Part shown: positions 18,992-27,718 of the stretch, in pieces
Layout of the letters: each line of letters begins with the position of its first letter
Position numbering within the stretch: the first letter of the stretch is position 1
Assembly: GCF_037023145.1 (NCBI RefSeq)
Contig: NZ_CP146091.1
Span: 3,348,001-3,412,000 of the forward strand
DNA from: Ralstonia sp. RRA
Lineage (GTDB): Bacteria > Pseudomonadota > Gammaproteobacteria > Burkholderiales > Burkholderiaceae
Direction of reading: 5' to 3'
DNA length: 64,000 nucleotides
The notes under the pieces: generated by a model
Told to the model about the DNA's origin: nothing
Database searches by the model: none
The model's input: the letters and a program-made list of their open reading frames with translations, nothing else
Made by a program: the position numbers and the translations under genes

Positions 18992-19489
18992 ATGAGCACA
19001 GACGTACAAACTCCACCAGAGGCCACCGCCATGAGCGGCGGCACGGGCGAAGGCGCCTACCAGGTCGACACCATGGATCGCGACACCAACGTCGGCCGAC
19101 TCGTGCATCGGGTCCGGCACGCGCTGGTGACGCACATCGATAGTGCGCTGGCGTCGATTGATCTGACCGCTGCGCAGTGGATGGTGGTCATTTATCTGGC
19201 CGAAGACCTGGCGACCACACCGGCCGAACTCTCGCGCCTGCTGCACTACGATCCGGGTGCGATGACGCGGCTGATCGATCGGCTGGAGAAGAAGAACATC
19301 GTGAAGCGTGCCCCGAGCGATGCCGACCGCCGTTCGGTGGTGGTCACGCTCACGGAGCAAGGCCGCGCGCTGTACCCGGAGATCCGGCCCTTGATCATCG
19401 ATGTGCTGAACCACTTGCTGCGCGGGTTCTCGCAGACCGAGGTCAAGCAACTGGAAAACCTGCTGCTGCGCGTCCTGCACAACGCCTGA
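18992..19489 (+). CDS. MarR-family transcriptional regulator
   Basis: 165 residues from ATG 18992 with GGGAG 8 bases upstream; longer frames upstream lack a ribosome binding site. The winged helix is typical MarR: TPAELSRLLHYDPGAMTRLI (about 80-100) as recognition region, then the wing signature DRLEKKNIVKRAPSDADRRS. N- and C-terminal helices form the dimer interface. Likely ligand-responsive repressor of itself and perhaps of the divergent SDR gene; I did not find a convincing palindrome between them. Confidence 0.9.
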   Translation: MSTDVQTPPEATAMSGGTGEGAYQVDTMDRDTNVGRLVHRVRHALVTHIDSALASIDLTAAQWMVVIYLAEDLATTPAELSRLLHYDPGAMTRLIDRLEKKNIVKRAPSDADRRSVVVTLTEQGRALYPEIRPLIIDVLNHLLRGFSQTEVKQLENLLLRVLHNA

Positions 19490-19520
19490 GCGCGCTGTGC
19501 ACGGCAAACAGCAGGGCTAA

Positions 19521-22013
19521 TCAGCCGACGGTGCTGTCGGCGCGGAGTTGGTCGCGCAGGCGGCGCAGTTCGGCCAGCGCAGCGGGGGCATCGGCCGGGA
19601 TCGTGCCGGCCTGTGCCAGCGCCGCCTCGAGCACGCGGGCCCGTTCGGCAATCGCGGCCTGCTCCACCGTCAGCGCCGCACCCTTGATCCGGTGCGCCAC
19701 GTAGCGCGCCGCGTCCGGGTCATGTGCATTCAACGCGTGGGCCAGGCTTTCCAGATCGTCATCCAGCGAATCCAGATAGATCGACCAGAGGTCCCGGTCT
19801 TCTCCGGCCAGGGTGGGTGCAGTCACGCGCGGCGTGCTCGGGCTGTCGTCACTGCCGGCGACATCGCACCAGAGATCGATCATGTCGCGCAGGGCATCCA
19901 GGCGGATGGGCTTGGTCAGCATGCCGTCCATGCCGCTTTCCATCACGCGCTGCTGGTGCTCGTCATCCACCGCGGCAGAGATGGCGAGGATGGGCGTATG
20001 GATGCCGGCACCGGCCTCGCGCGCGCGAATGCGCGCCGTGACCGCATAGCCGTCGATATCCGGCAGGTAGCAGTCCATCAGGATGAGGTCGAACGTCTGC
20101 GCCGCAGCTTTCTCCAGGGCCTGCGCACCGTCAGCGGCGAGTTCGACATCGCAGCCGAGCGTGTGCAGCTGGTCTTCGATCACCATCAGGTTGGTTGGCT
20201 GATCGTCCACCACCAGCACGCGTGGGCGCGGCTTGCTGGTCTGTGCGGACACTGCTTTGGCCAGCTCCGTTTGCTGCACGGCATCGGGCAACCCAATAGG
20301 CTCGGGGGCAATCGTGAGGGTGCGTTCATCGGTGATGGGGCGTGCCGCCGCCTGCGCCTCCTCCGCCGTCGCCACCTCGGCAGGCAGGGTGACGGTAAAG
20401 ACCGTGCCCGCTCCTGGCGTGCTCTGCACCTCGATCTTGCCGTGCATCAAGCGAACGAGTTCGCGGGAAATCGACAGGCCCAGCCCCGTACCGCCAAAGC
20501 GCCGCGTGGTGCTGGAGTCGGCCTGCTGGAATGCCTTGAAGATGGTGTGTTGGTCTTTCTGCGCAATGCCGACACCCGTATCGGCCACGTCGATGGTGAA
20601 CGTACCGGCCGCGCCGCGCTTGGCTGCCGGCACGTAGGACATGCGCACCGTCACCCCGCCGTGCTCGGTGAACTTCACCGCGTTGGACAACAGGTTCAGC
20701 AGGATCTGCCGCGTGCGTGTCGGATCGATCCGCAGGCACAGCGACGGATCGACCCCGCTCATGAACGTGAGCGCCAGTCCCTTGCGCTCGGCACGCCAGC
20801 GCACCACGTCCAGCGCTTCGTTGATCCACGGCAGGATCGGCGTGGGCAACAGTTCCAGCGCGACGCGCTGGGCTTCCAGCTTGGAGATATCGAGCACGTC
20901 ATCCAGCAGCACCAGCAGCGTCTGCGAGGCGGTGGTCGCCACGTCAGTCAGGCGCTTCTGCTTGTCGTCGAGCGGCGTGCGCTGCAGCAGCTCGACCGAC
21001 GAGAGGATGGCGTTCATCGGCGTGCGGATCTCGTGGCTCATCACAGCCAGGAAACGGGCCTTCTCACGCTCGCTGCGTTCGGCACGCTGGCGCTGCACGC
21101 GGGCGCGCCATGCCAGGAAGAGGATGCCGACTATCGCTGCGACTACCAGGGCCAGCTCACGCGCGCGATAGCGCAGGATTGAGCCGTAGGAAGGCGCACC
21201 ATAGTCCACGACTTCGAGCCAGTGACGCTCAAAGACGTCGGTGTCCGCCGCGGTGAGCGCATGCAGCGACTTGTCCAGAATCGAGCGCAGCAGCGGCTGG
21301 TCTGCATGCACCCCCATGAACAGCGGCACTGGCAGATCCGTGAGCACGCCCGAAACATGCAGCTCGCTGGCAAAGCGTCGACGCAGCAGCGGCTCGGCTG
21401 CGTAGTTGGTGGCGGCGGCAACGTCGGCCGAGCCATCGGCGACCGCCTGCAGGGCCGCATCCGTCGAATCAAACAGCAGCAGATGCGCACGCGGCAGCTT
21501 CTCGCGCATGAGGATCTCGGTGGCGCCACCGCCAATAATCGCCACCGTCATGCCATCCAGCTCATCCAGATGGAAGATCGTGCGCTGCGAGGCACGCGCC
21601 ACCGCCAGCGTGGCCCCCATGAAATATTGGTCGGTCAACAGCAGCTGCTGTTTGAGCGCATCCGACGCGGCAAGCGTGGAGAGACTCGGCAGCAGGTCGA
21701 CTTCGCCCTGGAGAAACGCGTTGCGGCTTTGGGCCCAGTTGTTGATCGGCACCGGCTTGAAGCGCAGTCCGCTGACACGGCTGATCGCATCGAGATAACT
21801 GGACGCCAGCCCTTGCGGCTTGCCCTGCTCGATGTACTCAAAGGGTTTCCAGTTTTCCCGGTATGCGACGCGCACGACCGGATGCTGTGCGATCCAGGCG
21901 TGCTCTTCCGGCGTGAACTCGGGCCCGTTCTGCGCGGCAGCCGAAAGCGGCAAGCCCACGACGACTAGCACGCAAGCGATGAGGCAGCGACCAAGGCGCC
22001 GCCCGGCGCTCAC
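19521..22013 (-). CDS. Hybrid sensor histidine kinase, BvgS/EvgS-like
   Basis: 830 residues with GTG start overlapping the stop of the upstream regulator gene. Order: signal peptide (1-28), one periplasmic solute-binding (Venus flytrap) domain (about 35-270), one membrane segment (LALVVAAIVGILFLAW, about 285-305), HisKA (AVMSHEIRTPMNAIL), HATPase (NAVKFTEHGGVTV; GTGLGLSISRELV), receiver (LILMDCYLPDIDGY) and C-terminal Hpt (YVAHRIKGAALTVEQ). This is a full intramolecular phosphorelay. BvgS itself has two flytrap domains and a PAS domain; both the second flytrap and PAS are missing here. Partner is the response regulator directly upstream. Confidence 0.93.
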   Translation of the reverse strand: MSAGRRLGRCLIACVLVVVGLPLSAAAQNGPEFTPEEHAWIAQHPVVRVAYRENWKPFEYIEQGKPQGLASSYLDAISRVSGLRFKPVPINNWAQSRNAFLQGEVDLLPSLSTLAASDALKQQLLLTDQYFMGATLAVARASQRTIFHLDELDGMTVAIIGGGATEILMREKLPRAHLLLFDSTDAALQAVADGSADVAAATNYAAEPLLRRRFASELHVSGVLTDLPVPLFMGVHADQPLLRSILDKSLHALTAADTDVFERHWLEVVDYGAPSYGSILRYRARELALVVAAIVGILFLAWRARVQRQRAERSEREKARFLAVMSHEIRTPMNAILSSVELLQRTPLDDKQKRLTDVATTASQTLLVLLDDVLDISKLEAQRVALELLPTPILPWINEALDVVRWRAERKGLALTFMSGVDPSLCLRIDPTRTRQILLNLLSNAVKFTEHGGVTVRMSYVPAAKRGAAGTFTIDVADTGVGIAQKDQHTIFKAFQQADSSTTRRFGGTGLGLSISRELVRLMHGKIEVQSTPGAGTVFTVTLPAEVATAEEAQAAARPITDERTLTIAPEPIGLPDAVQQTELAKAVSAQTSKPRPRVLVVDDQPTNLMVIEDQLHTLGCDVELAADGAQALEKAAAQTFDLILMDCYLPDIDGYAVTARIRAREAGAGIHTPILAISAAVDDEHQQRVMESGMDGMLTKPIRLDALRDMIDLWCDVAGSDDSPSTPRVTAPTLAGEDRDLWSIYLDSLDDDLESLAHALNAHDPDAARYVAHRIKGAALTVEQAAIAERARVLEAALAQAGTIPADAPAALAELRRLRDQLRADSTVG

Positions 22014-22714
22014 TGCCCCTCCAGCTCGTGCTTGATCTTGAAGAGTTCGGTATCGGTACGGATACCCAGCTTGCGATAGGCGGATTGCTTCTGCGAACTG
22101 ATGGTCTTGATGCTGCGCGCGAACTTCTCGGCAATGTCGGAGACGGACATACCGTCCAGACAGCAGCGCAGTACTTCGCGCTCACGCGGGCTCAACTCGG
22201 GGCGCTCCACCAGTGCGGAGAGCTGGTTGCCATCGCCTGCAGATGTCGGCGCCGGCGCATCGGCGGCCAGGGCATCGCGCTCCATCTCGGCAGCCAGCGT
22301 GGCATTCAGCCGCTTGCCGCCCGCCGCCACGGTGCGGATCGCCCGCACCAGCTCCGACAGTTCTTCTTCCTTGCCCACAAACCCGCGTGCACCGGCATGC
22401 ATGACCAGCCCGACCGTCGCCTTGTTGTGATGCGCGGAGGCCACCAGGATCTTCAACTCCGGGTAGCGCACGCGAATCAGGCGGATCAGGTTCAGCCCGT
22501 CGATCTCGGCAGGCCCGAGCGAGTAGTCCATCAGCAGGATGTCCACCTCGACGGTGTTGTCCTTGAGCGCCTGCACGACCTCCCGGCCCGACGCGAACAT
22601 GCCGCTGACCTCGATGTCGGCCTCCTGCTTCAGGCGCGCGGCCAGGCCGTGACGGACGACCGCATGGTCATCGAGCACGACCACGCGGATCGGTCGGGTC
22701 GCGGTCCAGTTCAT
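22010..22714 (-). CDS. BvgA/EvgA-like response regulator
   Basis: 234 residues. Receiver domain with VVVLDDHAVVRHGL (about residue 11) and the phospho-acceptor Asp in ILLMDYSLGPAEIDG (about 60). The C-terminal LuxR-type DNA-binding domain starts at LSPREREVLRCCLDGMSVSD and has the helix DIAEKFARSIKTISSQKQSA. A longer than usual linker (about 135-165) is Ala/Pro rich. Translationally coupled to the kinase by a four-base overlap, so the two form one operon transcribed from the 22715-22933 gap. Regulon unknown. Confidence 0.93.
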   Translation of the reverse strand: MNWTATRPIRVVVLDDHAVVRHGLAARLKQEADIEVSGMFASGREVVQALKDNTVEVDILLMDYSLGPAEIDGLNLIRLIRVRYPELKILVASAHHNKATVGLVMHAGARGFVGKEEELSELVRAIRTVAAGGKRLNATLAAEMERDALAADAPAPTSAGDGNQLSALVERPELSPREREVLRCCLDGMSVSDIAEKFARSIKTISSQKQSAYRKLGIRTDTELFKIKHELEGQ

Positions 22715-22933
22715 GTTGGCAAATTCCTCTTCAACTTGTTTGGGATGGTTGCGCGGGGGCTGACTTTACTGCGCTGCAGCACTCAACGTTGCGACACAAA
22801 TTCGAGCCCCCGGGGTCGAGCCTTCGATTGACACAATCCGAGGCCTCGCTACCTACAGACGACACAAACGATCACAAATTTAATGTCTTATTGTCTGTGA
22901 TAACCGCCGAGGACACCAGAACCGCATCAGACG

Positions 22934-23881
22934 TCACTTTTCATCGACGAGCGTGTCGTTGCGTGCAAAAACGTGGCAGTTGATCCAGCGCTCCGTGCAA
23001 AAGGCGATGGCACGAAGCTCCGCGTTCTGCCCCCATGCCAAGGAGTAGTGATCGCCGTCGGAGATTACGAAAACCTTCGGCCAGACCTTCTTCAGGTACG
23101 TATCGAACCCGGATTGTTGATTGGAGCCGAGTTCGCTTGTACGGCGCGGGGCGGAACCGGGTGTCGCCGTCGAACCGGACGGCGCGGTGGCGTTGGCCGC
23201 CACGGTGGAGGCGGCAGCGGTGCGCGCAGCCAGCGCCTTCTGCCCGCGATCCGGTACTTCGGCAATCCAGTCAGCCGGAATCGCGAAATTCAGATTCTGC
23301 CCGTCCTTGGCATCAATGCCGCTTGCTGTAATGCCGACCAATCGTCCGTTGACATCGAACAACCCGCCACCGCTAGAGCCATGCGAGATGGCGGCAGAAG
23401 TCTGGATTCGCCGCAAGCGGCCGTCCGCATCGTTGCGCAGCGACGAGATCAGCCCCTCGCTGATGGTGAGCTCCAGCCCGAGCGGGCTACCCACGGCGTA
23501 CACCTTTTGCCCCGTCACCAGCGACGTGCCGGGCGCAATCGCCACGGCCGGATAGTGAAACTCGGCCACGCGCAGTTCGCATAGATCGCGCTCGACGTCG
23601 GGGTACAACAGCCGCGCACCAAACGCGACATTGCCGCGCCGGATGGCGATCTGCTTGCCACCCCGCAGCACATGGCAGTTGGTGATGGCCAGGCCATCAC
23701 CGATCACGACCGCGCTGCCCTGCGCGGTCGGCTGACCGTCGGCGCCGATGACGCGGACTTCCCAGATGCTGGGGGCGACCTTGGCAAAGACATCGGCCGG
23801 CTCCAGCGCGGCGGCAGACAGCGCGCTCAGCGCCGCAGCAGCGGCAAGGCACGCGCGAAGAATCAAGGCAGTACGGCTCAT
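22934..23881 (-). CDS. Secreted trypsin-like serine protease
   Basis: 315 residues with a signal peptide (about 1-27). Chymotrypsin-fold S1 protease of the DegP-like branch: His in LAITNCHVLRGG (about 75), Asp in VERDLCELRV (about 105), Ser in SHGSSGGGLFDVNGRLVGI (about 195). No PDZ domain follows; instead an Ala/Thr-rich linker leads to a C-terminal segment of about 60 residues with a conserved-looking YLKKVWPKVFVISDGDHYS. Starts with a four-base overlap with the lipoprotein gene upstream, so the two are co-translated. Likely periplasmic. Confidence 0.87.
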   Translation of the reverse strand: MSRTALILRACLAAAAALSALSAAALEPADVFAKVAPSIWEVRVIGADGQPTAQGSAVVIGDGLAITNCHVLRGGKQIAIRRGNVAFGARLLYPDVERDLCELRVAEFHYPAVAIAPGTSLVTGQKVYAVGSPLGLELTISEGLISSLRNDADGRLRRIQTSAAISHGSSGGGLFDVNGRLVGITASGIDAKDGQNLNFAIPADWIAEVPDRGQKALAARTAAASTVAANATAPSGSTATPGSAPRRTSELGSNQQSGFDTYLKKVWPKVFVISDGDHYSLAWGQNAELRAIAFCTERWINCHVFARNDTLVDEK

Positions 23882-24459
23882 TGCGGGGGCAGCAGATCAG
23901 AGAGATCGCTCAGCGTGGTGGCGCCATCGGGCGAACGCGTTTTGTCGCGCAGAAAGGCGACATCGGCATCGGTCAGGTCGGGGCAGCTTCCAGTACCCCA
24001 GGCTTGGTTGATCTGGTACGTGCGGTAGCGCACGTTGAAAGCGTGCCACGATTTGCCATCGTCCGATTCCACCACGCCGGCACGGCAGACGTGGGCATTG
24101 GTCGGGTAGCTGGCCGTCATCTTGTATTGCTTGCCCGGCTGCGGCATGAAGGTCGCCGACACACCGCAGCGATACTGCAGCATGCCCGAGGTACGGATGA
24201 ACGTGGCCCCCAGCGCAGTCGGCACGCCTGCCAGTACGCGGATCGGTTGCGTCGCGTCAGTGGGCTTGAGTGCCGTGCGCGGGCCGCTACAGGACTTGGC
24301 GTCGTCAAAGCGGAGAATCGTGGCGCTGGTGCTGCCAAGCGGTCGGATGAAGTCAACCGTGGCGGTTCTGACACCGGCCGGCGGCTCGGTATATGGCACC
24401 GCGCAGCCCACCAGCCACAGCGCGCCCGCCCCCACCGCAGCGATCGTTCGGATCGTCAT
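23878..24459 (-). CDS. Putative lipoprotein of unknown function
   Basis: 193 residues from ATG 24459 (GAGGGGA about 5 bases upstream). The N-terminus MTIRTIAAVGAGALWLVGCA has a lipobox (LVGC), so the mature protein is lipid-anchored at Cys 19-20. The rest is a beta-rich-looking domain with paired cysteines (KSCSG, QYRCG, HVCRAG, GSCPDL) that could form disulfides in the periplasm. I do not recognise a family. Operon with the downstream serine protease (ATGA overlap), suggesting a joint envelope role. Confidence 0.75.
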   Translation of the reverse strand: MTIRTIAAVGAGALWLVGCAVPYTEPPAGVRTATVDFIRPLGSTSATILRFDDAKSCSGPRTALKPTDATQPIRVLAGVPTALGATFIRTSGMLQYRCGVSATFMPQPGKQYKMTASYPTNAHVCRAGVVESDDGKSWHAFNVRYRTYQINQAWGTGSCPDLTDADVAFLRDKTRSPDGATTLSDLSDLLPPQ

Positions 24460-24625
24460 GCGCTCCCCTCGCATTTTTTTGGCTCAATTGTGTGATGTCT
24501 TTGACTGGCGCAGCTCTACAGCCCGACCGCACCATGCACCGCGCAAGTGTAACCAAAGGTGGAGGCACTGGAATGACCCGCCGCACGGACGTCACATCCG
24601 CGCGTCGGACCGCCCCTTGCAGCGC

Positions 24626-25234
24626 TTACACGAGCGCCGCGTCGATGCGCGCCCGCGTGCTGTGCCGCGCGCGCTCAAATACCGCCATGTCCCCCATCAG
24701 GAAGGCAACGTTGGCATTGGAGCGGAAGGATTCGATCTCGAAGACGAGTTGCTCGACGTCCAGGTCGGCGCGCAGTTCACCGGCAGCCTGGCCGGCGACG
24801 ATCACCTCGCGAAAGCGCGCGCGCACCGCCTCGCGGTGGCCGCGCACGCGATCCTGGATGGTGCCGGGGCGGGCGCGGTATTCGTAGCTGGCTGCGCAGA
24901 CAAAACAACCACCCGGCGACTGCCCACCCGCAACGTAGTCGAACCAGCCTTCGGTCAACGCCCGCAGGCGGGCCAGCGGGCTCTCCAGCGCCAGCGCCGG
25001 CTCCACCACCCTGTTCCGGTAGTGCACAACACCCGCATCCAGCGTGGCGAGCTGCAGCGTCTCCTTGTCGCCAAACAGCACCTGGATATTGCCCTTGCCC
25101 ACGCCTGCATCGGTGGCGACGCGGCCAATGGTCAGGCCCTCCAGCCCATCGGTGGAGGCGATGGCGGTGGCGTGCTCCAGCACCTGAGCGCGCGCACGCT
25201 CGCCGCGCGCGCGCCGGCCGTCGGTCTCGTTCAT
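24626..25234 (-). CDS. TetR-family transcriptional regulator
   Basis: 202 residues. N-terminal TetR helix-turn-helix: LTIGRVATDAGVGKGNIQVLF (first 20 residues shown from LTIGRVATDAGVGKGNIQVL, about 35-55), followed by DKETLQLATLD. The ligand-binding C-terminal half includes GGCFVCAASYEYRARPG. Divergent from a DHA2 efflux gene with a palindromic site (25319-25336) in the 122-base gap, the classic repressor-pump arrangement. Confidence 0.9.
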   Translation of the reverse strand: MNETDGRRARGERARAQVLEHATAIASTDGLEGLTIGRVATDAGVGKGNIQVLFGDKETLQLATLDAGVVHYRNRVVEPALALESPLARLRALTEGWFDYVAGGQSPGGCFVCAASYEYRARPGTIQDRVRGHREAVRARFREVIVAGQAAGELRADLDVEQLVFEIESFRSNANVAFLMGDMAVFERARHSTRARIDAALV

Positions 25235-25293
25235 GGTGATGCCCTCTGTGTTCTCGAAGCCCTGTCTGTGAGTAAGGTCAACGCAATCGGACC

Positions 25294-25336
25294 TTGACGC
25301 GGGTGAATCGCCCTATAGTATACGTACGACCGTATA
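25294..25336 (+). promoter_or_regulatory. Promoter and TetR-type operator of the DHA2 efflux gene
   Basis: TTGACG (25294-25299) and TAGTAT (25316-25321), 16-base spacer, form a promoter for the efflux gene. The inverted repeat TATACG-TACGAC-CGTATA (25319-25336) overlaps the -10 and start site, so a bound repressor would block transcription. The divergent TetR gene is the obvious candidate to bind it. Confidence 0.7.
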
Positions 25337-25356
25337 TTAATAACCGAGATCACCCC

Positions 25357-26829
25357 ATGTCAACGGAATCCCTCGCGGGCAGCCTGGCTGCAGCGTCCAC
25401 CTCGTCGGCGCGACGCTGGCCCGCGCTGGCGGCGCTGCTAACCGGCAACTTTGTCACCATTCTCGACCTGTTCATCGTCAATGTGGCGATTCCGGACATC
25501 CGCACCGGGCTGCACGCCAGCTTTGCCGAGATCCAGCTCGTGATGGTGGGCTACAGCGCCGCCTATGCGGTGTTCCTGCTCAACGGTGCGCGCCTGGGCG
25601 ACCTGTTCGGGCGCAAGCGCATGTTCCTGGCGGGCATGGCGCTGTTCACGCTGGCATCGGCCCTGTGCGGGCTGGCAACGAGTGCGTGGATGTTGATTGC
25701 CATGCGCGAGGCACAGGGCCTGGGCGCCGCCATCCTGATGCCGCAGGTGATGGCCACTGCACGTGTGTTGTTTGACGGGGATGAGCGTCGGCGCGCGTTC
25801 GGGGTGATGGGCGCGGTACAGGGCGCAGCCGCATCGCTGTCACAGCTTGCCGGCGGCTGGCTGATCGGGCATCCGTTGGCGGCAGACATCGGCGGCTGGC
25901 GCATGGTGTTTCTGGTCAATGTGCCCATCGGTATTGCGGCGCTGCTGGCGGCACGGGCGTTCGTCACGGAATCACGCGCCCCGGTGGCGGCGCGCCTGGA
26001 TGTGCACGGTGCGCTGGCCGGCGCGGTGGCGCTAGGCATGCTGCTGGTGCCCATCATGCAGGGCCGCGAGTTTGGCTGGCCGTGGTGGTCATGGGCGGTG
26101 CCGCTGGCCTCGCTGCTGGTGTTCCGGCATTTCGTGCGGTATGAGCAGGCGCTGTCGGCAGCGGGCCGCGTGCCCATCATCGAGATCGCACTGTTTGCCA
26201 ACCGCAGCTTCGTGATGGGCGTGCTGGCGATCTTTCTCATCTACACAGCCATCAGTTCGTACTTCCTGGCGCTGACCGTGCTGCTGCAATTCGGCCACGG
26301 GATGACCGCATTGGCGGCGGGGATGGTCTTCACGCCGGCAGCCATTGCGTTCTTCACGGGGTCGCTATCGGGGCCACGGCTGGCCGAGCGCATCGGACAG
26401 CGCGCGCTACTGCTGGGTGTGGCGATCTTTACGGTGGGGCTCACGGTGTCGGCCACGGTGGCGCAAGCGGGCGGTCCGCTACCACTGCTGATGGTGGCGC
26501 TGGTGCTCAACGGCTTTGGGCAGGGCATGGTGCTACCGCTGTCGCTCAACACGATCCTCAGCGGCGTACAGGCCTCGCAGGCCGGCATGGGCGCGGGTGC
26601 AGTGACGACCATGCAAGCGGTCGGCAATGCGGTGGGGGTGACGGTGGTGGGCGTGCTGCTGTTCTCGCTGCTGGGCCATGTGGAGGGCGGCAGCGCGGTG
26701 GATGCGGTGGACGCGGCCGCGCACGTTGCACGCTACGGCCACGCATTTGCCCTGGCGACGCTGTACAACGTGGGGGCCACGGCGCTCGCCTTTGTGCTGT
26801 TCTGGCGCGCGTGGCGCCGGCACGCATAG
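25357..26829 (+). CDS. DHA2-family (EmrB/QacA) MFS efflux transporter
   Basis: 490 residues from ATG 25357, with about 14 membrane segments as in the DHA2 drug:H+ antiporters. TM1 carries motif D1-like LTGNFVTILDLFIVNVAIPD (about 23-42), and motif A is in NGARLGDLFGRKRMF (about 80). The antiporter motif C region lies near GGWLIGHPLAADIGGWRMVF. Upstream frame extension to 25294 lies within the promoter/operator, so it is rejected. Probably expels a toxic compound that releases the adjacent TetR repressor. Confidence 0.92.
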   Translation: MSTESLAGSLAAASTSSARRWPALAALLTGNFVTILDLFIVNVAIPDIRTGLHASFAEIQLVMVGYSAAYAVFLLNGARLGDLFGRKRMFLAGMALFTLASALCGLATSAWMLIAMREAQGLGAAILMPQVMATARVLFDGDERRRAFGVMGAVQGAAASLSQLAGGWLIGHPLAADIGGWRMVFLVNVPIGIAALLAARAFVTESRAPVAARLDVHGALAGAVALGMLLVPIMQGREFGWPWWSWAVPLASLLVFRHFVRYEQALSAAGRVPIIEIALFANRSFVMGVLAIFLIYTAISSYFLALTVLLQFGHGMTALAAGMVFTPAAIAFFTGSLSGPRLAERIGQRALLLGVAIFTVGLTVSATVAQAGGPLPLLMVALVLNGFGQGMVLPLSLNTILSGVQASQAGMGAGAVTTMQAVGNAVGVTVVGVLLFSLLGHVEGGSAVDAVDAAAHVARYGHAFALATLYNVGATALAFVLFWRAWRRHA

Positions 26830-26833
26830 CCGC

Positions 26834-27433
26834 TTACTTGCGCACCCAGCCGCGCCGCACGGCCGGCGCGAGTACCACGCCATGCACCGCCAACCCGAGG
26901 CGGTGCAGCGGCTCTGACAGCGTATGCGCCACGCGGCCGCTGCACAGCCAGGCGCTCAATACCGACACGGCGGCCGCGCCCAGCATGTCGAACGGATAGT
27001 GCACCCCCAGGTAGATGCGCGCCCAGGCCATCGGCAGGCCCAGCAGCGCCAACCATGCGCCCACGCGACGCAGACGCGCATCCCACATCAGGCTGAACGC
27101 GACCGTCCACCACACCGTCAGGTGGTCGCTCGGAAACGAGGAATCCGCCACATGCGGCAGCAGGTTGGTCCCCAGGCCGATCTCAAACGGCCGCGGGTGA
27201 TACCAGACCTGGCTGAACCCCGCGCTGATGAGCAGCGCCAGGGCGGTGGCCAACGCGGCCTGCAGGGCGCGGCGGCGCGATGTTGGCTCGCCCCACAACC
27301 AGCAGGCCACGAGCGTCAGCGGCGCCAGCCAGATCAGGTATTCCGCAAAAAACATCGCCAGCCAGAACGCCGTGGGGGCTGGGTCGGTTGGGGCATTGAG
27401 CCAGAGAAACAGGGTGTGATTGAGTGATTCCAT
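26834..27433 (-). CDS. PAP2-family phosphatase, undecaprenyl-diphosphate phosphatase (BcrC) type
   Basis: 199 residues from ATG 27433, with five to six membrane segments. The three-part PAP2 active site is complete: VWYHPRPFE (about 80, KxxxxxxRP-like but with Gln/Val before the RP), SSFPSDHLT (about 105) and ARIYLGVHYPFDML (about 145). PSDH rather than PSGH is characteristic of BcrC/YbjG, which recycle the C55 lipid carrier for peptidoglycan and O-antigen synthesis at the outer face of the inner membrane. Convergent with the efflux gene, four bases between stops. Confidence 0.85.
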   Translation of the reverse strand: MESLNHTLFLWLNAPTDPAPTAFWLAMFFAEYLIWLAPLTLVACWLWGEPTSRRRALQAALATALALLISAGFSQVWYHPRPFEIGLGTNLLPHVADSSFPSDHLTVWWTVAFSLMWDARLRRVGAWLALLGLPMAWARIYLGVHYPFDMLGAAAVSVLSAWLCSGRVAHTLSEPLHRLGLAVHGVVLAPAVRRGWVRK

Positions 27434-27718
27434 TCCGCATCGGCCCGCAGGCCGAGTGATTCGACAGCACTGGTTTGTCCCGCGCACAGTACGGAGCGTT
27501 CCCTTCAATTGCCTTGGAGCGGGTCTGCCCGCAAGGCTACGGCGCCAGACTTAGGCAAATCACAGGGATAGCCCGGTCATTGCCTAGGCTTTTCGCCCCG
27601 CCGGCCGATGCCTATGATGGAGGCACACAAGCAGCACAGTCCCATCGCCCGTCTTACCGCTGGAACACACAGCGGGCACCGGGGCCGATCGGATACGCAC
27701 AACCAAACCGGGGGTTGG

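Noticed and set aside
19548..21182. 544-codon plus-strand open frame
   Set aside because: Antisense to the hybrid kinase; no recognisable domain and no ribosome binding site.
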